Assembly: GCA_016873805.1 (NCBI GenBank)
Contig: VGVZ01000003.1
Location: forward strand, 1-64,000
From: Ignavibacteria bacterium
GTDB taxonomy: Bacteria; Bacteroidota; Ignavibacteria; UBA10030
Direction of reading: 5' to 3'
Length of the DNA: 64,000 nt
Shown piece by piece: positions 44,426 to 54,543 of this stretch; the stretch's first letter is position 1; each line of letters begins with the position of its first letter. The position numbers were made by a program, and so were the translations under genes. The notes beneath the pieces were generated by a model that was not told where the DNA came from, searched no databases, and worked only from the letters and a program-made list of their open reading frames with translations.

Positions 44426-45778
44426 ATGAGAACCACCCTTGCCGTACTCTGCATGTCGCTGCTGGTCACAGGCGCATTCAGCCAGCCCAGTAGGTCTGCG
44501 CGAACCCTCTCGCTCGCGGACGCGGTGAATCTGGCGCTGGAGCAGAACTATCTCGTGCGTCAGGCCCAGAACAATGTCGACGCGGCTCAAAGCGCCGTCC
44601 TGAGTGCATACGGGAGTTACGCACCGACAGTCTCGGCATCCGGATCATGGAGCCGTCAGCAAACCGATCGCGCTGCGACGACGCAACTAATCGGCGGTCA
44701 GCCATTTACGCTCCCGGCATCTCAGACGATCACGAACAATTTTGCCACAAACCTGAGCGTGGGGTACACCGTGTTCGATGGATTCTCGCGTGAAGCGTCT
44801 TTTGCCCGAGCCAGTGCGAATGCCGTGGCAAGTGAGAATACGGCAATGCGGACGCGCCAAACGACTGTCTATCAGACCGAGAGCGCATACCTGAACGTTC
44901 TTCGAACCGAACAATTGGTCAAGGTGAGCGAAGAAAATTTGAAGCGCAGCCAGCGACAACTCGAGCGGATTACGGAGTCAAACCGTCTGGGGGCCCTTTC
45001 GATCGCCGACGTCTACCGTCAGCAGTCACAGGTTGCCAGTGACGAATTGAATGTGATTACGGCACAAAACAACCACAACAAGGCAAAGGCCGATCTTCTC
45101 GCGATCATTGCCCTCGACGTCGCGCAGGATTATCGGTTTGCGGATCCCACCATTACCACAGAACTCGCTCAGGCAGAGTTGGACGACGTTCTGCGACGGT
45201 ATGAGGGATTTGATGTGCTGAAGAATCGCGCCCTTTCATCCCGACCGGACTATATTGCTTCACAGGAATCGTACGACGCGGCGTCATGGGGAGTGACGGC
45301 TGCCCGCCGCACTTACTTCCCCAGCGTTTTTGCGAGCGGAGGATACAGTCTCTCAAGCAACAAGATCTCCAGACTCAATGACAGTAAGGGGCTTTCATGG
45401 GGTGTCGCCATCCGGTGGACTTTGTTTGACGGATTTGACACGAACCAGGCCATTCAGTCTGCGAAGGCTCTGGAGAGAAACGCGGAGCTCTCCCGTTTGC
45501 AACTGGAGCGCACGATTAACGTAGAACTGAAAAAAGCGCTGCTGGATTTGCAGGCTGCGGCGAAGCAGTACGAGGTCGCGCAGAAAGGACTTGTGTCCGC
45601 GACTCAAGATCGGAGGACGGCGGAAGAGCGATACAACGTCGGCTCCGGGACATTGCTCGACCTGCTTGTTGCCAACGCAAGCTACGTGAATGCAGAGGTC
45701 AACAAGATCAACGCCGCATATAACTTCATTATTTCGAAGCGGAATGTTGAATATGTGCTGGGTGAGCGATCTTACTGA
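44426..45778 (+). CDS. TolC-family outer-membrane efflux protein
   Basis: The product (450 aa) is a TolC-like channel subunit: a signal peptide (RTTLAVLCMSLLVTGAFSQ), then LSLADAVNLALEQNYLVRQ, the N-terminal repeat signature, and a second half with SSRPDYIASQESYDAA, which mirrors the first. Long heptad-rich helices form the periplasmic tunnel. It is the first gene of the operon with the adaptor (57 bases on), a TPR protein and the ABC subunits, so it should be the exit duct. Confidence 0.9.
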   Translation: MRTTLAVLCMSLLVTGAFSQPSRSARTLSLADAVNLALEQNYLVRQAQNNVDAAQSAVLSAYGSYAPTVSASGSWSRQQTDRAATTQLIGGQPFTLPASQTITNNFATNLSVGYTVFDGFSREASFARASANAVASENTAMRTRQTTVYQTESAYLNVLRTEQLVKVSEENLKRSQRQLERITESNRLGALSIADVYRQQSQVASDELNVITAQNNHNKAKADLLAIIALDVAQDYRFADPTITTELAQAELDDVLRRYEGFDVLKNRALSSRPDYIASQESYDAASWGVTAARRTYFPSVFASGGYSLSSNKISRLNDSKGLSWGVAIRWTLFDGFDTNQAIQSAKALERNAELSRLQLERTINVELKKALLDLQAAAKQYEVAQKGLVSATQDRRTAEERYNVGSGTLLDLLVANASYVNAEVNKINAAYNFIISKRNVEYVLGERSY

Positions 45779-45834
45779 ATAATCTAGCCGGCGGTGACCG
45801 TCGGTTCACCGAGAATCTCAGGGAGTCGGTCGAA

Positions 45835-47106
45835 ATGGCGAACGCAAACGCGAAAAAGAAAAGACGGAAGATCATTATCTTCAGCATCATCGGCGTGTTG
45901 GTAATTGCTCTCGGTGTCCTTGTGGTGATGGGGAGCAATCGGGAGAAAGTCCACACGATCCAAACGGAGAAAGCTGAGCTCAAGACGATTACTCAGGTCG
46001 TGACTGCATCCGGAAAGATCCAGCCGGAAGTTCAGGTGAAAATCAACGCCGAGGTAAGCGGCGAGATCATCGAACTCCCAGTGAGGGAAGGTCAGCGTGT
46101 GAAGAGGGGTGATCTCCTCGTTCGGATCAAGCCCGATGCGTACCAGGCACAGCTTGAGCGCGCGGAAGCATCGCTTGCCGTTGCACAGGCAAACCTTCAA
46201 AAGGCGGAGGCCGAATTCAAACGCGTGACGGATCTCTACGCGAAAAATCTCGTCTCGACGGCGGAGATGGATGTCGCGAAAGCGACCTATCTCAGTGCGC
46301 AGGCGACGTTTGCGCAGCAACAGGCAGTGTTGAAGGAGTCGCGGGAGACGCTCGGCAAGACGACAATTCGATCCCCGATGGATGGTGTCATCAGCCAACT
46401 CCGGTCGGAACTCGGCGAGCGCGTCAGCGGCAGCCAGTTTATGCAGGGAACGGAAATCATGACCGTCGCCGATCTCTCGCGCATGGAGGCCAGAGTCGAG
46501 GTCGGTGAGAACGATGTTGTGCTGGTCACACTCGGCGACACTGCGCGCATCGAAGTCGATTCCTATCCTGATCGAAAATTCGTCGGCGTTGTGAGTCAGA
46601 TCGCGAACACGGCAAGCACACGCGGGCTCGGAACGCAGGACGAGATAACGAATTTCCAGGTGCGAATCCTGATTAGCGCCCCCAGCGATGTGCGATTCCG
46701 ACCCGGGATGTCGATGACGGCAGATATCGAAACCGAAACCCGTCCAGGAGTTCTGGCGATCCCCATCCAGTCGGTCACGACCCGCCAACCGAAAGAAGAA
46801 AAGCAAGAAGGGGAGACCGTGGCCGAAGGAGAAGCGCAGGTGGCAAAAAAGGGGAAGACAAAGGATGAGCTGAAGATCGATGAAGTTGTGTTCGTGATCA
46901 CCGACGGCGTCGCCAAGACGAAAGTCGTCAAGCGAGGAATCAGCGATGATTCCTACGTGGAAATCACCGATGGACTCACGGAGGGAGCGGAGATCGTCTC
47001 GGGTCCATATCGGGCAATCAATCGCGATCTTGAGGACGGTGCCAAAGTAAAAATCGACAACGCAAAGACCAAGAAGACCGGATCCTCGATCTCGAGTCAG
47101 AACTAG
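45835..47106 (+). CDS. HlyD/MacA-like periplasmic adaptor
   Basis: The product (423 aa) has one N-terminal transmembrane helix (about 12-32) and then a barrel-sandwich half (GKIQPEVQVKINAEVSGEI), a long coiled-coil hairpin (about 105-165, AQLERAEASLAVAQ), the second lipoyl-like half and a beta-barrel and membrane-proximal domain. It links the inner-membrane MacB-like transporter to the TolC-like duct. An insertion rich in Lys/Glu (about 320-345) is unusual and charged. It starts 56 bases after the tolC-like gene. Confidence 0.9.
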   Translation: MANANAKKKRRKIIIFSIIGVLVIALGVLVVMGSNREKVHTIQTEKAELKTITQVVTASGKIQPEVQVKINAEVSGEIIELPVREGQRVKRGDLLVRIKPDAYQAQLERAEASLAVAQANLQKAEAEFKRVTDLYAKNLVSTAEMDVAKATYLSAQATFAQQQAVLKESRETLGKTTIRSPMDGVISQLRSELGERVSGSQFMQGTEIMTVADLSRMEARVEVGENDVVLVTLGDTARIEVDSYPDRKFVGVVSQIANTASTRGLGTQDEITNFQVRILISAPSDVRFRPGMSMTADIETETRPGVLAIPIQSVTTRQPKEEKQEGETVAEGEAQVAKKGKTKDELKIDEVVFVITDGVAKTKVVKRGISDDSYVEITDGLTEGAEIVSGPYRAINRDLEDGAKVKIDNAKTKKTGSSISSQN

Positions 47107-47109
47107 CCC

Positions 47110-48075
47110 ATGAATCGCTCAATCGTATTGCTGGTGACCGGTCTGCTGTGCGTTGTTGTTCAATCGACGCTCGCCCAGACCTTCGAAGAAGCCGCTTCGC
47201 TGTTCCAGAGGAGGAAGTTTGACCATGCAAAACCGATTCTGGAACAGGTCGTCAAGAGAGACAACAAGCACGCGCAAGCTCACTACTACTTGGCAACGAT
47301 TTGTCTGTTGCCGGCTCACCGCGACGATGACAGGGCCGTTGATCTTGCTGAGGTTGCGACCGAACTGGAACCGAACAACGCTGATTATCACTACATCCTC
47401 GGTGCTGCTCTCGGAACGAAAGCACGGGATGCGGGCATGATCAAGCAGGCGTTTCTCGCGCCGAAGATCAAGAACGCGTTTGCGCGGGCCGTGGAACTCA
47501 ATCCGAATCATACTCAGGCGCGTATCGGGCTCGCGCAGTACTATATGAACGCCCCCTCCATCATGGGAGGCGACAAAGCGAAGGCGGCGGAACATATCGA
47601 GGCGGTGATTTCGTTGGACGAAGTGGTGGGTCGTTCATACAAGGCGCGCATGCTGGAGTCCGAGAAGAAACTAGTCGAGGCAGAGCAGCAACTCACCACG
47701 CTCGTTCAGAACCGACCCTCCGATTGGCGCGGTTGGAAGAACCTCGGGTACTTCTCCGTGTGGACCGAAAAGCCCGAGAAGGCCATCGATGCATTCAGAA
47801 AGTATGTCGCGGCTAAACCTGATACCGCCGATGCCTACGACAGTCTCGCGGAAGGTTTTCTCAAGAAAGGAGAGGCTGATCAAGCGATTGTCCAGCTCAC
47901 GAAATCGCTCGAGCTTGATCAGACCTTCGCACCGTCGCTGATGAAGCTCGGACGAGCGTACGAAATGAAGAAACAACCAAAAGAAGCTCGAGAGGCCTAT
48001 CAGAAACTCCTTGCGGTTGATTCGAATCCGAATCGACGCAAAGAAGCAGAACAGAAACTCAAAGAACTGAAATAA
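47110..48075 (+). CDS. Exported TPR protein inside the efflux operon
   Basis: The product (321 aa) has a signal peptide (VLLVTGLLCVVVQSTLAQ) and about six to seven TPR motifs, for example YHYILGAALGTKARDAG and DAYDSLAEGFLKKGEADQ. It has no enzymatic motif. It lies only three bases after the adaptor gene and 18 before the ATPase gene, so it is probably part of the exporter system, for example a periplasmic substrate or assembly helper. This role is inference. Confidence 0.8.
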   Translation: MNRSIVLLVTGLLCVVVQSTLAQTFEEAASLFQRRKFDHAKPILEQVVKRDNKHAQAHYYLATICLLPAHRDDDRAVDLAEVATELEPNNADYHYILGAALGTKARDAGMIKQAFLAPKIKNAFARAVELNPNHTQARIGLAQYYMNAPSIMGGDKAKAAEHIEAVISLDEVVGRSYKARMLESEKKLVEAEQQLTTLVQNRPSDWRGWKNLGYFSVWTEKPEKAIDAFRKYVAAKPDTADAYDSLAEGFLKKGEADQAIVQLTKSLELDQTFAPSLMKLGRAYEMKKQPKEAREAYQKLLAVDSNPNRRKEAEQKLKELK

Positions 48076-48093
48076 GCCGGAAGGTTGGAAGAC

Positions 48094-48816
48094 ATGTCCA
48101 CAGTCATTAGTCTACGCGACATCACGAAGATTTATCAAATGGGTGATACTGAGGTTGGAGCTCTCCGGGGCGTCTCACTCGACATTCGGAAAAACGAATA
48201 CGTCGCCATCATGGGACCGTCGGGATCCGGGAAGTCGACGCTGATGAACGTGATAGGATGTTTGGACACGCCCACCTCCGGTTTGTATGAGTTCAACGGG
48301 ATCAACGTCAGTGACATGAATGATAACGAGCTCGCGAAAATCCGAAACAAGGAAATCGGCTTTGTATTTCAGACATTCAATCTTCTTGCGCGATCGGATT
48401 CCCTCCACAACGTGGAGTTACCCCTGATCTACGGCGGCATATCGTCCTCAAAGAGAAAACTGTTGGCCGAAGAGGCGATGGTCAAAGTCGGGCTGGGAGA
48501 CCGCATGCATCATAAGCCGAACGAGCTATCGGGCGGCCAGCGCCAGCGCGTCGCAATCGCACGCGCTCTGGTGACACGGCCGTCGATTATTCTCGCCGAT
48601 GAGCCCACCGGAAATCTCGACACGAAGACCGGCGATGAGATCATGAATCTCTTTGAAGATTTGCACGCCGATGGAAACACAATCATCCTCGTCACGCACG
48701 AAGAGTACATCGCTGAGCATGCCCATCGCATCATTCGTCTCCGAGACGGTCTCATCGAGCATGACGAAATCGTGAAGGAACGAGTATCCGCAAAGACCGA
48801 AAAGGTGATCGCGTGA
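48094..48816 (+). CDS. MacB/LolD-like ABC transporter ATP-binding protein
   Basis: The product (240 aa) has Walker [14 protein letters not shown], signature [15 protein letters not shown], Walker [12 protein letters not shown] and the switch His in THEEY. The fold is typical of the LolD/MacB/FtsE group, which works on substrates in the periplasm rather than transporting through the membrane. The ATG at 48094 is chosen over the TTG at 48085. It overlaps the first permease start (GTGA). Confidence 0.95.
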   Translation: MSTVISLRDITKIYQMGDTEVGALRGVSLDIRKNEYVAIMGPSGSGKSTLMNVIGCLDTPTSGLYEFNGINVSDMNDNELAKIRNKEIGFVFQTFNLLARSDSLHNVELPLIYGGISSSKRKLLAEEAMVKVGLGDRMHHKPNELSGGQRQRVAIARALVTRPSIILADEPTGNLDTKTGDEIMNLFEDLHADGNTIILVTHEEYIAEHAHRIIRLRDGLIEHDEIVKERVSAKTEKVIA

Positions 48817-50045
48817 CGTTCGTCTATTTCCTCGCTCAGCTCAGGGAAGGACTCTTCATTTCCTTTCATGCGCTTCGAGCGAATAAGATGCGCTCAGTGC
48901 TGACGACGCTCGGCATCGTGATCGGAATCGTTTCCGTGACGCTCATGGGAACGGCCATCGAGGGGCTCGACCGTGCGTTCAATCGAAGCATTGCTGCCAT
49001 TGGAGCCGATGTCCTCTACGTGCAGAAGTTTCCGTGGTTCGCCGGTGAGGAATGGTTTACCATGCGCAATCGGCGGGACATCACGCTCGAACATGCAAAA
49101 ACCGTCGCACGCCAATCCAATCTCGCGGCGGCCGTTGCGCCCACCGTTGGGACAATGCGCCCCACCAAATATCGGGAAAAGGTTATCGAGGCAGTCTCGA
49201 TCATCGGTTCGACGGACGATTACATCTCGACGAGCGGTGCAAATGTCGCTATCGGACGCTTCCTGACAAGCGCAGAATCGGATGGCGGGAGACCGGTCGC
49301 AGTCATCGGATCCGATGTCGCGGAAAACCTCTTTTCGTTTGAGGATCCGATCGGAAAGACGATCAAAGTTGCCAACTACTCCTATCGCGTCGTTGGCGTT
49401 CTCGAGAAGCAGGGAAGCCTGCTCGGGATGGTGAGCCTTGACAACCGGGTGATTGTTCCTGTTTCCAGATTTTACAAGCAGTTCGGATCGAGGCGTTACG
49501 TGACCGTGACGGTCAAGGCACCAAGTATGGAGATGGTGGAAGAAACGAAGGAGGAAATTCGCGGAATTATGAGAAAGGCCCGCCGGCTCGATCCGGGTGC
49601 GCCCGATGACTTCGCCATCAATCAGCAAGAGGCGTTCATCCAGGTGTTCAACGGAATCGGCATCGTTGTCGCCGGCGTCGGATTGTTCATTACCGGTCTT
49701 TCGCTCTTTGTCGGCGGCATCGGCATTATGAACATCATGTTTGTCTCCGTAACGGAGCGCACGAAAGAAATCGGTATCCGGAAAGCTATCGGCGCTCCGC
49801 GCAAAATTATTCTCTTTCAATTCCTCACCGAAGCGGCGATGCTCTGTCTGCTCGGCGGTGTGATCGGACTTCTGATCGCGTTTCCTTTGAGCTTGATTAT
49901 CGATACCGTTCTCCCGACCGCCATGCCGATCAGCATCGTCGTCGTCGCTTTGATCGTTGCACTACTGGTGGGGATCTTTTCCGGATTTCTGCCGGCTTAC
50001 CGGGCATCGAGACTCGATCCGGTCGATGCCCTGCGCTATGAATAA
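48813..50045 (+). CDS. MacB-like ABC permease 1
   Basis: The product (410 aa) has the MacB/FtsX layout: transmembrane helix 1 ([17 protein letters not shown]), a large periplasmic domain (about 60-270), and three helices at the C-terminus with [20 protein letters not shown] and the last motif [10 protein letters not shown]. These are type VII ABC exporters that couple ATP hydrolysis to periplasmic conformational work. It has a GTG start overlapping the ATPase gene. Its periplasmic domain differs clearly from permease 2. Confidence 0.9.
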   Translation: MTFVYFLAQLREGLFISFHALRANKMRSVLTTLGIVIGIVSVTLMGTAIEGLDRAFNRSIAAIGADVLYVQKFPWFAGEEWFTMRNRRDITLEHAKTVARQSNLAAAVAPTVGTMRPTKYREKVIEAVSIIGSTDDYISTSGANVAIGRFLTSAESDGGRPVAVIGSDVAENLFSFEDPIGKTIKVANYSYRVVGVLEKQGSLLGMVSLDNRVIVPVSRFYKQFGSRRYVTVTVKAPSMEMVEETKEEIRGIMRKARRLDPGAPDDFAINQQEAFIQVFNGIGIVVAGVGLFITGLSLFVGGIGIMNIMFVSVTERTKEIGIRKAIGAPRKIILFQFLTEAAMLCLLGGVIGLLIAFPLSLIIDTVLPTAMPISIVVVALIVALLVGIFSGFLPAYRASRLDPVDALRYE

Positions 50046-50072
50046 TGCACTGGAACGCTTCGAGAGGTCGAC

Positions 50073-51302
50073 GTGGAGATTCGAGAGATTCTGAGTATTG
50101 CTTTCTGGGCGGTTCGCGCGAACAAAGTTCGATCGGTCTTGACGATTCTTGGGATTGTGGTCGGTGTGTTTTCGATTATTGCAGTGATGACCGCCGTCCG
50201 TGTCCTCCAGAACAGCATTGAATCAGGACTGAGCCAGCTGGGTTCGCACACGTTTCAAATCCAGAAGTTCCCGATCATCATGGGGGGTAGTCACGCGGAA
50301 CGCGCCAAATACCGGAACCGCAAAGACATTACCTATGCGCAGGCGCTCCAGGTTGCCGAACAGATGACTCTCGCGAAGGAGGTGGGAATCGAAGGATGGG
50401 AAGCGTTCAAGGTCGTGAAGTCGGCAACGGACAAAACGAATCCGAGTGTGAGCCTCGTTGGTGAAACGATCAGTGGCTTTGCAACAAACAATTGGATTGT
50501 CGCGGACGGAAGACTCTTTACCGAATACGAGTTTCAACAGGGGCGCAGGGTCGCGGTGGTTGGCGAGAGGGTGCACAAAAAGGTATTCCCTCGCGGCGGT
50601 GCCGTCGGGAATCAAATCAAAATCGACGCGAATTGGTACACCGTGGTGGGTACGATTGAAGCCAAAGGGGGGGCGCTGGGGGGAAACCAGGACAATTTCG
50701 TTGCCATTCCGCTGTCGACATTCCTTGATACGTACGGGGACAGGCGGTCGCTGCACATCATGGTCACGGCGAAGTCGCCGGAGGTGTACGAGGAATCGAA
50801 GGAGCAGGCACGCTGGATTCTCCGAACAGCACGCCGTCTTGCGCCCGGTGCCGAGGATGATTTCGCAATCTTTTCCAACGAATCGCTCATCACCCAATTC
50901 AACGAATTTACGTACTATGTAAAGATGGGCATCGGATTCATCAGCGTCGTTGCCCTCATCGCCGCGGGTGTGGGAATCATGAATATCATGCTGGTTTCGG
51001 TCACGGAGCGAACACGCGAGATTGGCATCCGGAAGGCGGTTGGGGCGCAGAAGGGATCGATTCTCCGGCAGTTCCTTGCAGAAGCCGTGGTGTTGAGTCA
51101 GATCGGCGGTGTGGTCGGCGTGCTCGTGGGAATTCTGGCGGGAAATCTGGTGGCGGTCATCACGGAAATGCCCGCGGTGTTTCCTGTTGATTGGGCGATT
51201 ATTGGATTCGCGCTCTGTTCTCTCATTGGAATCGTCTTCGGCGTGTATCCGGCGTGGAAGGCCTCAAATCTTGATCCGATCGACGCGCTTCGGTACGAAT
51301 GA
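50073..51302 (+). CDS. MacB-like ABC permease 2
   Basis: The product (409 aa) shares the same layout: helix 1 (LTILGIVVGVFSIIAVMT), a periplasmic domain, then GVGIMNIMLVSVTERTREIG and the same final LDPIDALRYE. The GTG start at 50073 has GAGG five bases upstream and follows permease 1 by 27 bases. With one ATPase gene and two permeases, the transporter is probably a heterodimer. A terminator follows at 51325. Confidence 0.9.
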   Translation: MEIREILSIAFWAVRANKVRSVLTILGIVVGVFSIIAVMTAVRVLQNSIESGLSQLGSHTFQIQKFPIIMGGSHAERAKYRNRKDITYAQALQVAEQMTLAKEVGIEGWEAFKVVKSATDKTNPSVSLVGETISGFATNNWIVADGRLFTEYEFQQGRRVAVVGERVHKKVFPRGGAVGNQIKIDANWYTVVGTIEAKGGALGGNQDNFVAIPLSTFLDTYGDRRSLHIMVTAKSPEVYEESKEQARWILRTARRLAPGAEDDFAIFSNESLITQFNEFTYYVKMGIGFISVVALIAAGVGIMNIMLVSVTERTREIGIRKAVGAQKGSILRQFLAEAVVLSQIGGVVGVLVGILAGNLVAVITEMPAVFPVDWAIIGFALCSLIGIVFGVYPAWKASNLDPIDALRYE

Positions 51303-51324
51303 CAGCGTTTGTGATGAAGATAAG

Positions 51325-51356
51325 AACCCCCGATCTCTCTGGAGGTCGGGGGTTTT
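51325..51356 (+). terminator. Rho-independent terminator after the efflux operon
   Basis: AACCCCCGA (51325-51333) pairs with TCGGGGGTT (51346-51354), a 9-bp GC-rich stem, followed by TTTT starting within the right arm. It lies 23 bases after the permease 2 stop, and before the convergent Rossmann-protein gene. Confidence 0.9.
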
Positions 51357-51396
51357 GATTTATCTGACGGTTTGCTCGCGCGTGAGGATCGGATGG

Positions 51397-53106
51397 CTAC
51401 GCTTTCATCCGCTTTCCCTTTTCCTCATCTGTGAAAATCCAACCGACAAGTTTTCCGGGTTCGATCGTTGAGAGGTCTTCCCAGTACGTTTTGTTGCGCA
51501 TGTGTCGTGACGAGGTGTCGGTCGGCGACAGACTCTCGATATGAGTGCGAATCCCTTCAAACCTCTCTTTCCAGAGCCCCATGTTTGAGATCCGGAGATC
51601 GACCCATCCGTCGTGTGCCCAGGTTTCGAGCGATTTCCGGACGATCTTCAGTTCGTTCTCGCCTCGGTACGGAGGAATCTTGATCTCACTTCCGCGAAGC
51701 AGAGTCACGCCGTCGGCCATCAGAATGGGAATTCCGATCGAGATGATCTCCGCGCGCACCTGCTGGTCGGCGGTAATGATTGCGGTCAGTTTCTTCGACA
51801 TCTCGGAGGGCTTCGCCTCCAGGACGGCCTTCATACTCCCATAGGCGATCTTGAGGAGATGCGCTTCGTGCAGGAGTTTCGACAACCTCGGCGGTCCGAG
51901 GATTTCGAATGCCACACTCTCCTTCCTGTGTTTCCGCTCTAACCGTTTCATCTCCTGGAGTGCGCTTTCAAAAAGGAATCCGGCGCGATATGTGGGAGCC
52001 AGCGTCGCATTGTCGAGGGCGTTGATGATATCCCGACCGGTGTTTCCACCTTTGATTTCATAGACGACTGCTTCCGCGATTTCTTCCGGTGTCACATACT
52101 CCATCTGTCCGGGGGTCGAGATCGATTCAAACTCCCCTCGCGAAAACAATCCATTCTCACCGGTATCAATGAAGACGGACTCCAGCGATGTATGCAAAGG
52201 GGTCCAGCTTCTCTCTTCGGTTTTCAGCTTGAGTGTCTTCCCGAGCTTGATCCCTTGGTCCGGCGAACAGTCGACGAGCTGGATGGCCTTGTGACGCTTC
52301 TTGATTTCTCCATAGCCGATCCGCTTCCACGCGATGGCCGCCGTGGGCTTGATTTCCTTTGTGATTGGGGCGTCGGGTGTCCTTCCCATCAGGAACAGCA
52401 ACAGCGTGTGCGCTCCTGCCACTGACGATTTGCTCAGAAGGACTGACGACGGGCGTTCCTCACTATGGGTGTACGGAATGTTGAGTCCCATCCCCCCCGT
52501 GCCGCTGGTCCCGATTTTCACATAGATGCGAGAGCCGGACATCTGCATCGATCGATAGAGAAGCTGAACGTGTCGGATGAGCTGCGGAATGTAGAGCGTT
52601 GCGATTAAGCGTTCGGTCGATTCGATGAGGGCGCCGTGGTCGGATTCCGAAGATTTCCTCATCGCTTTGCGCGTCTCCCGGGCCGCGTGGAACAAATCCT
52701 GATAGGCGATCGCTGTCGCTGAATTGATGCAATCGACAACAATGTCCGGCTTATGGCGGTTCAGCAACTGATAGATCGTGGAACGTTCGATCACATCCTT
52801 GTTCAAATCATCCAGGAGATCGTCGATCAGCATCTGTCGCGTGGCATGGTGCTTCAGAATTTCTTCCCGCGGTTTGTCCTTGAGCTTGTGTCGGAGGAAT
52901 ATGTTTCCCCACCATGGGACAAACATACTTCTCTTTGATTTCGGGTATTCTTTTCGAAGGAGATCCACAGCTTCCTTGGCTTCCCATTCCTGGAGAGAGG
53001 CGATGACAATCTGCCGGGGCCCGTTTTCCATGATCTTCCGGCTGATGGCGGAGCCCACCAATCCCCATCCGCCAAGGATCAGTGCTTTCTTATTCTTGAT
53101 TTCCAT
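51397..53106 (-). CDS. Rossmann-fold protein of unknown function (extended-SDR-like)
   Basis: The product (569 aa) starts with KKALILGGWGLVGSAISRKI, a nucleotide-binding Rossmann motif like that of extended SDR enzymes. DIVVDCINSATAIAY (about 115) follows, but the canonical YxxxK catalytic pair is not clear. The C-terminal half (about 330-569) has no family match I recognise, and is rich in charged helices. The ATG at 53106 gives a good N-terminus. It is annotated in related genomes as short-chain dehydrogenase-like, but substrate and activity are unknown. Confidence 0.6.
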   Translation of the reverse strand: MEIKNKKALILGGWGLVGSAISRKIMENGPRQIVIASLQEWEAKEAVDLLRKEYPKSKRSMFVPWWGNIFLRHKLKDKPREEILKHHATRQMLIDDLLDDLNKDVIERSTIYQLLNRHKPDIVVDCINSATAIAYQDLFHAARETRKAMRKSSESDHGALIESTERLIATLYIPQLIRHVQLLYRSMQMSGSRIYVKIGTSGTGGMGLNIPYTHSEERPSSVLLSKSSVAGAHTLLLFLMGRTPDAPITKEIKPTAAIAWKRIGYGEIKKRHKAIQLVDCSPDQGIKLGKTLKLKTEERSWTPLHTSLESVFIDTGENGLFSRGEFESISTPGQMEYVTPEEIAEAVVYEIKGGNTGRDIINALDNATLAPTYRAGFLFESALQEMKRLERKHRKESVAFEILGPPRLSKLLHEAHLLKIAYGSMKAVLEAKPSEMSKKLTAIITADQQVRAEIISIGIPILMADGVTLLRGSEIKIPPYRGENELKIVRKSLETWAHDGWVDLRISNMGLWKERFEGIRTHIESLSPTDTSSRHMRNKTYWEDLSTIEPGKLVGWIFTDEEKGKRMKA

Positions 53107-53151
53107 ACATGAGGTTCTTTGTGAAGGTTTCTGGAGTAGTCGGTTTGTGAA

Positions 53152-53283
53152 TCAGTCTCTGCCAGTATCCGCTTGTTTGATCTTGTCGGCCTCGATGACG
53201 ACCGCTTTCTTCAGCTCCTTGCTCAGTTTGTAGGTGATCGTGGTCTTGCCGATTCCAGGCGCGCCGTTGATGATGATAATCAT
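53152..53283 (-). pseudogene. 43-residue P-loop mini-ORF (truncated kinase-like)
   Basis: The frame MIIIINGAPGIGKTTITYKL... (43 codons and a TGA at 53154-53152) carries a perfect Walker A motif, GAPGIGKTT, with the beta1-loop-helix start typical of small nucleoside or zeta-toxin-like kinases. It continues to VVIEADKIKQ and then stops. The usual protein is about 170-200 residues, and no continuation is seen in any frame before the next gene. It starts 14 bases after the thioredoxin-like gene and is most likely a 5' gene remnant, though a short peptide cannot be ruled out. Confidence 0.6.
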
Positions 53284-53296
53284 CTCTAAGGTCGGT

Positions 53297-54532
53297 CTAT
53301 TTCTGGCGGAGGAGATCCCGGACTGTCCTTGTATAGTTTTCGATCTCCCTCTGATAGTCTTCCCCCGTCCCCGGTCCGCTGAATCCAGGGTGAATCTTTT
53401 TCACCTTTCCGTCGCGACCGATGAAAATCGAGGTCGGATAGGCAAAGAAATCGTCAAGCTGGCTCCGTAATCGCTCGTCCACGTTCGATCGGTCGATTGA
53501 CCCGGCAAATAGGATCGGATACGTGATGCCGTGACGTTTCGCGTAGATACGGAAATTCTTCTGCGCGAGAGCGACATCGTTCTTCATTTCAAATGCCAGG
53601 CCGACAACTTCGAGTCCCTCATCGTTGTAATCGCTGTACAACTGCTGGAGGAGTGGGGCCGCATCGAGACAGTTGTGACACCACGTTCCCATGATGTCGA
53701 CGAGAATCACCTTTCCTTTGAATCGATCGTCGCCAGAGGTGATTGACTCCCCATCGGCCGTGGTTCCCTCAAATGTGAAGGGCACCTTCGGGTTCTTCAT
53801 CCGCGTGTTTCGTACGCCAACTGGTCGCGCAAGAAATTCCACTCTCGGTTCAAGGCGTACCGGCTGTGACGGAAGATTGCGCGTGAAGTACCGTCCTTCC
53901 CATCTCTCCTCCTCGTACTGAACGTCGAGGCGGTGGATTTGCCATCCCGTAAACCTGTGGAGGATCGCGCGATTGCCGGTCTGCACGCCTGCCAGGAGTC
54001 CGTGATCGCCGCTGGCCTCGAGGATCGTGCCGAAGATCGAGTCGTTCCTTGCCCAAAAAGTCGCGGCCATCGTCGTATCCGTGCCCCCGTCGCGACCAAA
54101 GAACGCCCGGAACCTTCCCACGAGTTTGGTCGAGGGCGTGGATGAGGGGGGAACGGTCGCCCCATACGGAGCCGATTCCTCCGCCGGAGACGCCTCGAAT
54201 TCCAGAAACGTCGTATCGGCACGGTAGCGATAGTAGCGTCCTTTGAGGGTGTCGCCGGTCCAACGCGATTTCATCTCGACGCCGTACTCAGAGATCACGA
54301 AAAAGAGAGAATCGCCCCGACGAATGATTTCCGGTATCTGCGTCTGCTCGTTTCCGACGAGAAAATACCCCGACGGGGGAGATACTGCCACGTCTAGGTA
54401 GAATCCCAGATCTACCGATTGTCCATCGGCGATCTTGATCGATCCTCTCCAAATCTTCTTCTCGGGGAGAGGAGTCTGGCAGGCAGAAACGAATACAGAG
54501 AAAACGAGAAGGATACACAGAGAGTATTTCAT
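53297..54532 (-). CDS. Lipoprotein with TlpA/ResA-like thioredoxin domain
   Basis: The product (411 aa) has a lipobox (VFSVFVSAC), so it is anchored in the periplasm. The first part (about 30-250) is a beta-rich domain of unknown function. The second (about 255-411) is a TlpA/AhpC-type thioredoxin fold with GTWC285HNC288LDA as active-site pair and YPTSIFIGRDG with the cis-Pro region. It probably reduces disulfides in envelope proteins. ATG 54532 has GGAG upstream; an ATG at 54544 that overlaps the previous stop (TGATG) is possible. Confidence 0.85.
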   Translation of the reverse strand: MKYSLCILLVFSVFVSACQTPLPEKKIWRGSIKIADGQSVDLGFYLDVAVSPPSGYFLVGNEQTQIPEIIRRGDSLFFVISEYGVEMKSRWTGDTLKGRYYRYRADTTFLEFEASPAEESAPYGATVPPSSTPSTKLVGRFRAFFGRDGGTDTTMAATFWARNDSIFGTILEASGDHGLLAGVQTGNRAILHRFTGWQIHRLDVQYEEERWEGRYFTRNLPSQPVRLEPRVEFLARPVGVRNTRMKNPKVPFTFEGTTADGESITSGDDRFKGKVILVDIMGTWCHNCLDAAPLLQQLYSDYNDEGLEVVGLAFEMKNDVALAQKNFRIYAKRHGITYPILFAGSIDRSNVDERLRSQLDDFFAYPTSIFIGRDGKVKKIHPGFSGPGTGEDYQREIENYTRTVRDLLRQK

Positions 54533-54543
54533 TGAGATCTCCA

